Positions 26,353 to 33,899 of a DNA stretch of 64,000 nucleotides are shown piece after piece. Positions within the stretch are counted from its first letter, which is position 1; each line of letters begins with the position of its first letter. The translations under genes were made by a program, and so were the position numbers. The notes under the pieces were generated by a model. That model was not told the origin of the DNA. It ran no database searches and saw nothing but the letters and a program-made list of their open reading frames with translations. This stretch comes from Bradyrhizobium sp. ARR65 (GTDB taxonomy: Bacteria > Pseudomonadota > Alphaproteobacteria > Rhizobiales > Xanthobacteraceae). The stretch covers positions 233,901-297,900 of the forward strand of contig NZ_AWZU01000004.1 of assembly GCF_000472385.1 (NCBI RefSeq). The letters run 5' to 3'.

Positions 26353-26737
26353 GCGCGGCGATGCCGGCTTCACCATCATCGAAGTGCTGGTCGCGCTCGC
26401 GATCGTGGCCGTGTCGATTGTCGCGATCGGCTCGGTGATGGCGGGCAATGCGCGCGGTGTGCGATCGCTGGAGCGGCACGTCGGGCTGATGCAGGCCGCG
26501 CGCACATTGATGGCGGTCGGCATTCCGCCGCGCGCACAGCTTCGTCCGGGTACGTTGACTGGACAGCTCGAAGGGCACTCCTGGACGATCGATGTCACGC
26601 CGCTTGGCGGAGGCTGGACGGTCGATTCCGCCGATGTCCCCTGGACTCCCGAACTCGTGAGGATGCGGGTCAAATCGGCCGCTGGCGCACTATCCGATAT
26701 TCGCACTGTTCGTCTCATGCCAAGGCCATCCGAATGA
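26330..26737 (+). CDS. gspI: Type II secretion system minor pseudopilin GspI
   Basis: A 135-residue minor pseudopilin with prepilin motif DAGFTIIEVLVALAIVAVS. The start is a TTG at 26330 with GGAAGGAT upstream, inside the end of gspH; no ATG lies before the prepilin motif, so the TTG is well supported. The mature domain shows GspI features (SLERHVGLMQAARTLMAVG, WTIDVTPLGGGW). It overlaps gspJ by 4 bases (ATGA). Confidence 0.9.
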   Translation: MSRTLPIERGDAGFTIIEVLVALAIVAVSIVAIGSVMAGNARGVRSLERHVGLMQAARTLMAVGIPPRAQLRPGTLTGQLEGHSWTIDVTPLGGGWTVDSADVPWTPELVRMRVKSAAGALSDIRTVRLMPRPSE

Positions 26738-27456
26738 GCATCGGGGCGGGCGGACACCGCGAAGGAGAGCGCGGCTTTACGTTGATCGAGACCATCGTCG
26801 CCCTGGCGTTGATGGGGCTCCTTCTGTCCGCCCTTGCCGCCATCACCGCGCAATGGCTCCCGAATTGGAATCGAGGCTTCGGCCGCATTCAGCGCAGCGA
26901 ATTGATCGGGGTCGCGCTGCAGCGGATCAGCGCCGACCTCGCCGCGGCGGAATATGTTCCGCCCAACCGGGACACACGCCACCCGCTGTTCGATGGAACG
27001 GAATTGTCGGTCATGTTCGTGCGAACGGCGCTGGGGCCGAACGCAGGCCCGGGGCTCGACATTGTGCGGCTCGGTGAAGCCCGCGACCAAGGTGAATTCG
27101 TGACGGTGCGTTCGCGGGCGCGCTTCACTCCGCTGGCGGCCGGAGTGTCATTGTCCGAACAGACTCATTTCGGTGATCCCGTGGTGCTCTTGCGCGCGCC
27201 GTATCGTCTGTCGTTTGCCTATGCTGGCCCTGATCGCATCTGGAAAGGCAGCTGGCGGGACGCCGACAAGCTGCCGGCAATGATCAAATTGACGATTCGC
27301 GATGCGGCGAGCGAGCGCGTCCTGTCGGTTTCGACCATCGCGGCCCTCCATGTCCAGGTGCCCTTTGATTGCACGAAGGCCGACGGCAAGTGCGATGGCG
27401 ACAAGCCGGACACGGGCGATAGCGCGGGAGCCGCGGGGCAGGGAGCAAAACGATGA
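26734..27456 (+). CDS. gspJ: Type II secretion system minor pseudopilin GspJ
   Basis: A 240-residue minor pseudopilin with prepilin motif ERGFTLIETIVALALMGLLL near residue 10. The C-terminal domain has the GspJ-like run SAFLV-type beta strands (LSVMFVRTALGPNAGPG, VVLLRAPYRLSFAYAGPD, LPAMIKLTIRDA). It ends with a charged, low-complexity tail (DKPDTGDSAGAAGQGAKR). It overlaps both gspI and gspK by 4 bases. Confidence 0.9.
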   Translation: MSIGAGGHREGERGFTLIETIVALALMGLLLSALAAITAQWLPNWNRGFGRIQRSELIGVALQRISADLAAAEYVPPNRDTRHPLFDGTELSVMFVRTALGPNAGPGLDIVRLGEARDQGEFVTVRSRARFTPLAAGVSLSEQTHFGDPVVLLRAPYRLSFAYAGPDRIWKGSWRDADKLPAMIKLTIRDAASERVLSVSTIAALHVQVPFDCTKADGKCDGDKPDTGDSAGAAGQGAKR

Positions 27457-28343
27457 GCGGAGGCGACGCCGGCAGATCCCCTTCGCAGCGCGGCTTTGTC
27501 ATCGTCGCGGTGCTTTGGATCTTGCTGGCGCTCTCGGCTTTGGCGATGGTTTTCGCCGCCTATCTGTCCGCATCAACGCGCGAACTCGCCATCAGCGATA
27601 GCGCACTGAAGACCGAGGCGCTGGTCTCCGCGAGCCTCGAACTCACGGCATATCAGTTGGCACTGGCGGGGGACAAAGCGCGGCCGCCGCAAGGATCATT
27701 CCATTTCGGTATGGATGACGCGAATGTGCTCGTCACTTTCACATCCGAAGCGGCTCGCGTTGACCTCAACTTCGCGCCGAAGGAGGTGCTGGCCGGCCTG
27801 TTCGCCGTGCTTGGTGCCAGCAAAGACGCGGCAAATGAAGACGCCGACCGGATCGTCGGCTGGCGCACCCGCCCCATTTCAGGCGGCACCAACGAGGAAG
27901 AAGCGCTCTATAACGCCGTAGGCTATTCTCCGCGACAATCATTATTCGCGCATGCCGATGAACTTGCGCTTGTGGTCGGCCTGCCTCCGGCGCTGGTCGA
28001 ACGCGCGCTGCCGTTCGTGACGGTGTTCAACGGATCACCTGATGTCGATCCCACAATCGCGGCTCCAGAAGTTCTCGCCGCGCTGCCGGACACCGGAGCG
28101 GGAAAACCTCAGGATCCGTTCAATACAGGAACGGCGGCGGGACCCGCGCAGGCCAAGAGCAACGCGCCGGCCGCAAAGAGCCCGTGCTATCGGATCGAGA
28201 CAGCAATCAGTTTCAGAGACGGCCGTCGCACCGCCTCGGAAGTCGTGATAGCGCTCGGCGACCAGGTTGAGCCCTATCGCGTCCTGTCCTGGCAAGACGA
28301 TGTGCAGCCCCTGCGTAGTCAGCCCCGGCGGGGGAGTTCGTGA
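27453..28343 (+). CDS. gspK: Type II secretion system minor pseudopilin GspK
   Basis: A 296-residue protein with a type-K prepilin N-terminus (QRGFVIVAVLWILLALSAL). As in other GspK proteins, position 5 of the mature protein is not glutamate (F-V-I-V-A). The body includes the GspK helical domain: RVDLNFAPKEVLAGLFAVLG, DADRIVGWRTRP and LPPALVERALPFVTV. It caps the pseudopilus tip. It overlaps gspJ and gspL by 4 bases each. Confidence 0.9.
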   Translation: MSGGDAGRSPSQRGFVIVAVLWILLALSALAMVFAAYLSASTRELAISDSALKTEALVSASLELTAYQLALAGDKARPPQGSFHFGMDDANVLVTFTSEAARVDLNFAPKEVLAGLFAVLGASKDAANEDADRIVGWRTRPISGGTNEEEALYNAVGYSPRQSLFAHADELALVVGLPPALVERALPFVTVFNGSPDVDPTIAAPEVLAALPDTGAGKPQDPFNTGTAAGPAQAKSNAPAAKSPCYRIETAISFRDGRRTASEVVIALGDQVEPYRVLSWQDDVQPLRSQPRRGSS

Positions 28344-29422
28344 TGTCGATGATTTCCGAGACGAGGCAGTTATTCGATCAATGGACGATGTCGGTCGCGC
28401 GCGGTATCGATGCCGTGGTGGGCCGGTTTGTGCGTTCGCCGCGGATCCTGCTCGACGAAAATGCCGACGGGACGTTCACGGCCAGAACCACCTCGGTGAA
28501 GAATGGCGAGAGCTTGACGGCTATCGAGTTCCGGCTGGAGGGCGGCGAGCCGCAGCCGCCGCTGCCCGCCGATTGGAAGGCTGCATTTCGCGGCAGCCGC
28601 GTCGAAGTGGGATTGCGAGTCGATCAGGTGATGATCCGCCTGCTCGATTTCCCGAGCAGGGCGGGCGATTTTCTTGATGGCATGATCCGGTCGCAGATCG
28701 ATCGCCTGACACCATGGAGCGCGGGCGAGGCCGTCTTCGGCTGGAGCCCGCCGGCGCCGACAGCGAACGACCGGATCGAGGTGGCGTTCGCCGCGACATC
28801 GAAGTTGAAAGTGACCCCGCTGGTGCAGTTCGTGCAGGCGCTAGAGGCGGCCGCGGTCGCGGTCTACGTTGGGGCAGAGGCGGGGAGGGGGGGGCCGGCG
28901 CGGATTCCGCTTCTCGATCAATCGCTGCGCAGCGTGGTCGGCCTAACCGTGAACGTGCCACGTTTGTTGCGGGTGACCTTGCTTTCGGCCGGCGTCGCTG
29001 CTGCTGCATCGCTTTTTGTCGACACCTATGTCGGCGGCTCGCTGCAATCCAAGCTGGAGGACCTGCAGCACCGGATCTCGCAGCGTCGCGCCGCGTTGCG
29101 CCTGGATGCCAACGGCGCAACGTCCGGCTTTGGCCTCCTGGCCAAGCGCAAGCAGACCACGCCATCAAGCGTCATGGTGCTCGACGCGTTATCACGGGTA
29201 TTGCCGGATTCCACGTATGTGACGGAGCTGCGGATCGAAGGCGACAAGGTGCAGGTTATGGGCATGACCCAGGATGCGCCATCCCTCATCCGCCTGATGG
29301 AGCAGTCGCCGCAATTCACTCGGGCTACGTTCTTTGCGCCGACCACTCGCGCGGCCAACGAAGCCGGCGAGCGCTTTCATATTGAGGCCCACATCACTCC
29401 CTACTTCGGATCCGGCTCGTGA
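28340..29422 (+). CDS. gspL: Type II secretion system protein GspL
   Basis: A 360-residue inner-membrane protein with a cytoplasmic actin-like domain (ILLDENADGTFTARTTS, VGLRVDQVMIRLLDFPSR, AVFGWSPPAP), one transmembrane helix near residue 213 (LLSAGVAAAASLFVDTYVG) and a periplasmic ferredoxin-like domain (VLDALSRVLPDSTYVTELRI, SLIRLMEQSPQF). It recruits GspE to the membrane and pairs with GspM. It overlaps gspK and gspM by 4 bases each. Confidence 0.88.
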   Translation: MMSMISETRQLFDQWTMSVARGIDAVVGRFVRSPRILLDENADGTFTARTTSVKNGESLTAIEFRLEGGEPQPPLPADWKAAFRGSRVEVGLRVDQVMIRLLDFPSRAGDFLDGMIRSQIDRLTPWSAGEAVFGWSPPAPTANDRIEVAFAATSKLKVTPLVQFVQALEAAAVAVYVGAEAGRGGPARIPLLDQSLRSVVGLTVNVPRLLRVTLLSAGVAAAASLFVDTYVGGSLQSKLEDLQHRISQRRAALRLDANGATSGFGLLAKRKQTTPSSVMVLDALSRVLPDSTYVTELRIEGDKVQVMGMTQDAPSLIRLMEQSPQFTRATFFAPTTRAANEAGERFHIEAHITPYFGSGS

Positions 29423-29979
29423 ACATATTGTCTGCATCGGGCAAAGCCGTCACTTCATCACCGCCGCTGGCGGCAGCGACCTATGTCGTCCTCATCTTTG
29501 CGCTGCTGTTTACGCTAGTGACATCCATTGCCGACCTCATCGATCAGCGCAGCGACGTTGCGGCATCGGCCGCGATGCTGGAGCAGCTAGAAGGCCGTAA
29601 GCCGGCCGTCAGCGGCGCAGCCGGCGACACCACGGCGCCCTCTGGTTCGCCCTATCTCGAGGGCGCGACGGTGACGGTTGCGGGAGCCACGCTGTTGCAG
29701 CGCGTGGCCGGCTCGGTGATGAAATTCGGCGGCAATGTGCTGTCGACCCAACTCGACGTGCCCAACACGCCCGCGAAGGCCGGATTCATCAGCATGATCG
29801 CAAGCTGCGAGATCGAGCAGCCGCAATTGCAGCAGGTGCTATACGACCTCGAGGCAGGCATGCCATTTCTGTTCATTGACCAACTGGTGGTGCAGACACC
29901 CGTGAATGGCTCTGAAGCCGACAAGGGGAAGTTGCGCGTGTTGCTGGGCGTCTCCGGACAATGGCGGGGGGCAAAATGA
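29419..29979 (+). CDS. gspM: Type II secretion system protein GspM
   Basis: A 186-residue protein with a single N-terminal transmembrane helix (AATYVVLIFALLFTLVTSIA) and a periplasmic domain of GspM/PilO type (TVAGATLLQRVAGSVMKFGG, SMIASCEIEQPQLQQVLYD, PFLFIDQLVVQTPVNG). The start is a GTG at 29419 overlapping the gspL stop. It overlaps the next gene by 19 bases. Confidence 0.87.
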   Translation: MNILSASGKAVTSSPPLAAATYVVLIFALLFTLVTSIADLIDQRSDVAASAAMLEQLEGRKPAVSGAAGDTTAPSGSPYLEGATVTVAGATLLQRVAGSVMKFGGNVLSTQLDVPNTPAKAGFISMIASCEIEQPQLQQVLYDLEAGMPFLFIDQLVVQTPVNGSEADKGKLRVLLGVSGQWRGAK

Positions 29980-30620
29980 TCAGGATGAAGCGGAATTGTG
30001 CTGCCGTTGCATTGCTGGTGTTGTCGACCCATTCTGTCACTGCGGCGACATCAGCGATATCCGCCGATAGCCTCGATGCCGGCCTTCTCGACGAGACCCG
30101 GCTCGCCAGGCCAGCCGGCGCGTCGTCGGTGCCGGATGAGCCGGTCACGACAGTGCGCGTTACGCCGCCGCGCGCACCGGAGCGGCCTTCTCTGAGCGCC
30201 AACCCGCTGTGGGGCATTCCGCTTTCGCAATTGTCTGCCACGCGCGAGCGTCCGATCTTCTCACCTTCGCGGCGGCCGCCACCCCCAGTTGCCGCTGCCG
30301 AACCCGTCGTCGTCAAGGCTCCGGCGCCGCGGAGAAAAGAGATCACGCCGCCTCCACTTTCGCTGGTCGGCACTATCGCCAGCGAGGACGAAGGTTTCGG
30401 CATCTTCCTCGATCAGTCGAGCAAGACTGCGTTGCGGCTGAAGCTCGGCGACGATTACCAGGGCTGGAAGCTGCGTTCGATCCGAGGTCGCGAGGTGACC
30501 ATGGAAAAGGACGAACAGGCGGCCGTGCTGAGCTTGCCGGAGCCGGGCGGAGCGGGCAGCGGCGAGGTCCATCTGGTGCCGGTCAGCGCGGTCAATGTGC
30601 CGATCGCGCGGCAGCGCTAA
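29961..30620 (+). CDS. Type II secretion GspC/GspN-like protein with homology-region domain
   Basis: A 219-residue protein. An N-terminal hydrophobic segment (AAVALLVLSTHSVTAAT) anchors or exports it; a proline-rich linker follows (RRPPPPVAAAEPVV), then a domain like the GspC homology region or PilP (LSLVGTIASEDEGFGIFLDQ, LKLGDDYQGWKLRSIRG, VTMEKDEQAAVLSL). It fits the alphaproteobacterial GspN-annotated proteins. No separate gspC is present, so this gene probably connects the platform with the GspD secretin. No PDZ domain is seen. It ends 4 bases into the convergent peptidase gene. Confidence 0.78.
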   Translation: MAGGKMIRMKRNCAAVALLVLSTHSVTAATSAISADSLDAGLLDETRLARPAGASSVPDEPVTTVRVTPPRAPERPSLSANPLWGIPLSQLSATRERPIFSPSRRPPPPVAAAEPVVVKAPAPRRKEITPPPLSLVGTIASEDEGFGIFLDQSSKTALRLKLGDDYQGWKLRSIRGREVTMEKDEQAAVLSLPEPGGAGSGEVHLVPVSAVNVPIARQR

Positions 30621-31108
30621 CCTATTCCGATCCAGCGCTGCGCGGCCAGCGTCAGCAACAGGCCCGCTACCAGAAACGGGCCAAAGGGCAGGGAGGTCTG
30701 GCGCGTCATTTGCTGTCCGGCGAGTTGGAGGCCGCCGGCGGCAGCGAGAGCCGTGAGAGCGGCGATCACAAGTAGGGTGGGAATGCCGGCAATCCCGACC
30801 CACATCGCCGCTGCCGCGAGGAATTTGACGTCGCCGAGCCCGAGGCCGTCGGTTTTTCGCCACAAGAAATATAGCCGCCGCAAGCACCAGAAAATCGCGC
30901 CCGCAGCGATGCCTTCGCCGATTGTCTCGATGCCATCGGCCGGGCTGCCCGCAAAGACCGCTTGGGCAAGACCGAGCCCGGCAATCGAGAGATTCAGGCC
31001 GTCCGGAATGATGCCGCGGCGGAAATCGATGAGCGCGATCGCGCCGCAAAGCACGCAGAGCAGCATGTAAAGGCCGAGAAACCAGAGAGCTTCGCTGTTT
31101 GCCAGCAT
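30617..31108 (-). CDS. Prepilin peptidase (A24 family), peptidase domain only
   Basis: A 163-residue membrane aspartic peptidase that should process the GspG-K prepilins. The two catalytic aspartates lie in LIDFRRGIIPD near residue 28 and in the GxGD motif GLGDVKFLAA near residue 95. Compared with full GspO/PilD (about 280 residues) it lacks the N-terminal methyltransferase domain and cysteine zinc site, so mature pseudopilins may not be N-methylated by this enzyme. It is convergent with the gsp operon and overlaps its end by 4 bases. It is divergent from the imelysin gene. Confidence 0.87.
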   Translation of the reverse strand: MLANSEALWFLGLYMLLCVLCGAIALIDFRRGIIPDGLNLSIAGLGLAQAVFAGSPADGIETIGEGIAAGAIFWCLRRLYFLWRKTDGLGLGDVKFLAAAAMWVGIAGIPTLLVIAALTALAAAGGLQLAGQQMTRQTSLPFGPFLVAGLLLTLAAQRWIGIG

Positions 31109-31361
31109 GACAACCGAGTTGATCCGCGAGCGACACTCATCTTTGGAAGATGAGCCTCATCCCTTCAATAAATTGTTTTTGCGCGGGTGAGGAGCTGCGG
31201 ATTTAGGCATTGTGTTTTCCAGAAGAACGTTGCGGCAGAAGACCTCTCTTTGTTGGGCAGAAATGCGTGACGTGAAATGGTCTCGTCACAAAACGGCATA
31301 CTAACCCAACAATATTATCCGCCGCTTCAAGTGATGCGTACCCCGCCTTGGGGGGCGGACA

Positions 31362-32150
31362 ATGATGATCAGTGTAAGAGCAGCGGCGTATCTCGCCTTG
31401 CTGGCGCTTTTGCTCGGCGCAAATCCGTCGAGCGCCGGAGCGCTTGACGATGCAATTGAACGTTATCGACCCTACATGGTCGATGGCATTGGCGATGCGC
31501 TCGCAGGCGTGCGGGCGCTGCGGGAGCGTGCCGCCGCCAAGGATCTCGCTGGCGCGAAGAGAGCGTGGATCTCCGCACGTGCGGGTTGGGAACGCTCCGA
31601 AGTATTCACCGCAGGGTTCGTTCCCGAGCTCGACGCGCTGATCGACGCCTGGCCTAACGCGAACAGCGGCTTCCATGCCGTTGAGGCACGACTGTTCGGC
31701 GCAGGTAAAACCGACGTTGACAATGATGCCGCCGCATTGGTCGGTCATCTCGACGATCTCTATGGAAAGCTTCGCGATATGCCACTCACGCCGCAGGGCC
31801 TGCTGGATGGCATCGTTCGCCTCGCGTACGAGGTCGGTGAAAGCAAGGCTGACGGCGGAGAATCTCGGATCAGCGGCACGTCGCTCGACGACATGCGCAA
31901 CAACGTGGCCGGCATCGAGTTCGCCCATCGCACGATCTTCGCGGATGCGTTGCGGGCGGCCGACGGCGGGCTCGCCGATACGGCGTCGGCCAAGATCGAA
32001 CAACTCAAGACGATCGTGGCGGCGCCAGATCTGCCACATGTCGACATACCCAAGCTGCGTCGCGTCAGCGAGGAACTCGTGATCGTGTTGCAGGCTGGAT
32101 CGGCCAAATTGGGCTTGCAGCGGCCCACGCTGGAGGCTCAGTCGCGATGA
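31362..32150 (+). CDS. Imelysin-like (M75 family, EfeO-type) exported protein
   Basis: A 262-residue exported protein (signal MMISVRAAAYLALLALLLGANPSSA). The imelysin signature GxHxxE appears as GFHAVE with H105 and E108, in the context WPNANSGFHAVEARLFG. The body is all-helical (EHARRG-type repeats such as LAGAKRAWISARAGWERSE). Imelysins and EfeO bind iron or haem-related ligands in the periplasm. The gene is preceded by a G-rich ribosome site and overlaps the di-haem peroxidase gene by 4 bases (ATGA), a strong sign that the two work together. Confidence 0.82.
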   Translation: MMISVRAAAYLALLALLLGANPSSAGALDDAIERYRPYMVDGIGDALAGVRALRERAAAKDLAGAKRAWISARAGWERSEVFTAGFVPELDALIDAWPNANSGFHAVEARLFGAGKTDVDNDAAALVGHLDDLYGKLRDMPLTPQGLLDGIVRLAYEVGESKADGGESRISGTSLDDMRNNVAGIEFAHRTIFADALRAADGGLADTASAKIEQLKTIVAAPDLPHVDIPKLRRVSEELVIVLQAGSAKLGLQRPTLEAQSR

Positions 32151-33520
32151 TCGGTCGTCAAGCTATCGGCGTGATCCTATCCAGCCTACTGATCGCCGGA
32201 CTGCTTGGCCGGGCAGTGGCCTTTCCGGTCGACGGTGACCAGACTGTCTTGCCGGCAAAGACCGAACTCAACGAAGACGCGCTGGATAAGCCGCGCGAAG
32301 TGTTTCGGTCCGAGCTCGCCGGCGGCAAGTCCTATCTCATCAGTCTCGGCAATTTGGCGTTCAATTCCCCCGCAATACTCGGCGGTGTTGCGCGGCAAGC
32401 GAGCGTGAGCTGCGGGACATGCCATGTCAACGGCGCCGGTAACGCCAAGTTCTTCATGCCCAAAATGTCGACGCGGCCGGGCAATTTCGATACGACCGGC
32501 CCGTTGTTCAATCCGAAGGCCAACAACTTTGTGCTCGATCCTGTGAGGATCCCGAGCCTGCGCGGCGCACGCTATCTTGCGCCTTACGGACAGGACGGGC
32601 GCATGGCATCCCTGCGGGATTTCGTTCGCAATGTCATCGTCAACGAGTTCGCAGGGCCAGAGCCGTCGCCTGCCATTGTGGATGCCATTGTCGCTTATAT
32701 CCAGGACATTGATTTTCTGCCAAATCCGAGTCTCGGTCCGGGCGGACACCTGGTCGGCAATATCAGCGATTCGGAGCGCCGCGGAGAGCTGCTGTTCTCC
32801 AAGCCGTTTCCGCATGATCCTGGCATGAGCTGCGCCGGCTGCCATGTTCCATCGGGAGCATTTGTCGATCACCAGCAGCATGACGTCGGCTCCGGCGGTC
32901 TCTTCAAGACGCCGACGTTGCGCAATGCCGACTTCAACGCACCGTATTTCCACGACGGCCGCTACGACACTTATGATCAGGTGGTTGCACATTTCGATCG
33001 TGTCTTCGATCTCGGCTTGTCGGCTCAAGATCGCAAGGATTTGGTCGCCTATCTCACCGCCGTTGGCGATGGCGTTCAGCCTTACGAACATGAGGGCGCC
33101 GGTGCGACGTTGACGGAAATCAATGACTTCAATAACGTGCTGGCAAGTGCGATCCCCGCCCAGGACAAGGACATCGTTGCGCTCGCCGTCGACACGATTG
33201 GCAATGAGCTGCGTGAATTGACCGAGCAATATCCCGATCGGAAGAATACCAGCGTATCCGGCGGCGAACAGGAGCGCGTGCTTGCGCGTAACGCGCTCAA
33301 AGAGCTCGTGCTTATATTGCGCCGCATCGACGTGGAAGTCGGCGATGGCCGAAGCTCCGATGCTGCAGCGGATTACAAGAACTATCGCTACTTGATGGCT
33401 GCGGCTGTTCCGGCGCTGCTCGCGGGTGCGGAGCGCTGGTCGTTGTTCAATCCGGAAGTGCACGATGCACACTACGCTGCCCTGCGTCAGGTCCTGCAGT
33501 CGAAGCATACGTCGCGCTAG
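32147..33520 (+). CDS. Di-haem cytochrome c peroxidase-like protein
   Basis: A 457-residue exported protein of the CcpA/MauG family. It has two haem c motifs: CGTCH at residues 89-93 and CAGCH at 229-233. The region after the second motif (FKTPTLRNADFNAPYFHDGR, YDQVVAHFDRVFDLGLS) is typical of these peroxidases. A C-terminal extension of about 120 residues beyond the usual core (from about residue 330) is mostly helical. It may reduce peroxide or oxidise metal ions delivered with the imelysin. Translational coupling to the imelysin gene is by ATGA. Confidence 0.85.
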   Translation: MIGRQAIGVILSSLLIAGLLGRAVAFPVDGDQTVLPAKTELNEDALDKPREVFRSELAGGKSYLISLGNLAFNSPAILGGVARQASVSCGTCHVNGAGNAKFFMPKMSTRPGNFDTTGPLFNPKANNFVLDPVRIPSLRGARYLAPYGQDGRMASLRDFVRNVIVNEFAGPEPSPAIVDAIVAYIQDIDFLPNPSLGPGGHLVGNISDSERRGELLFSKPFPHDPGMSCAGCHVPSGAFVDHQQHDVGSGGLFKTPTLRNADFNAPYFHDGRYDTYDQVVAHFDRVFDLGLSAQDRKDLVAYLTAVGDGVQPYEHEGAGATLTEINDFNNVLASAIPAQDKDIVALAVDTIGNELRELTEQYPDRKNTSVSGGEQERVLARNALKELVLILRRIDVEVGDGRSSDAAADYKNYRYLMAAAVPALLAGAERWSLFNPEVHDAHYAALRQVLQSKHTSR

Positions 33521-33899
33521 AGCATTCCGGCGTCCGGTCAATCACAACTGATCTCGAAGAGCATCGCGTGAACGAGCCAGCGCTCACGCGCGCTCCGCGG
33601 CGGGGATTGTGGAGCCGTCCGTCCGCGAAAAGCGATGCGCGGACCGAAACACCTATTGCGCGGCGTTATTCCTCTGCCGCGGGAGAAATCGTCGGAGCGC
33701 CATGCGCACAGGGACTCAGGTCGTAAGCGCATCGGGTCGCGAGCAGCCGGACACGATCAGCGTTGTTGCTACTCCGCAGTAAGTTGTGAGCGCTGTTGAT
33801 TGCAGCGACTTTCTTTCGCGCTTTCACAACAACGATAAGCCTGCGTCATGTTGACACACTACACACGCGACGCTAACCGCAAACTCTCTGGGGTCGACA
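33521..33899. other. Intergenic region upstream of the phosphoesterase gene
   Basis: A 379-base gap. I see no convincing gene in either strand; short open frames lack ribosome sites. The last 120 bases are less GC-rich (TTTCTTTCGCGCTTTCACAA near 33810) and probably hold the phosphoesterase promoter. The GTCATGTTGACAC stretch near 33846 was checked as a Pho box and does not fit the two-repeat consensus well. Confidence 0.4.

Noticed and set aside
24526..27090. Long antisense frame over gspF-gspJ and similar long frames elsewhere (42634-45165, 34305-36215, 53298-55463, 16947-18623)
   Set aside because: They are mirror frames of high-GC coding genes, rich in Arg, Gly, Asp and His, without domains, ribosome sites or signal peptides, while the sense genes have clear families.
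30261..31136. Alternative minus-strand frame across the gspC/N-like gene and the peptidase gene
   Set aside because: Its sequence is Arg/His/Ser-rich without motifs, while the other frames contain a homology-region domain and both peptidase aspartates.
33840..33870. Possible Pho box upstream of the phosphoesterase gene
   Set aside because: Only a single loose half-site is present, not two spaced repeats of the consensus.
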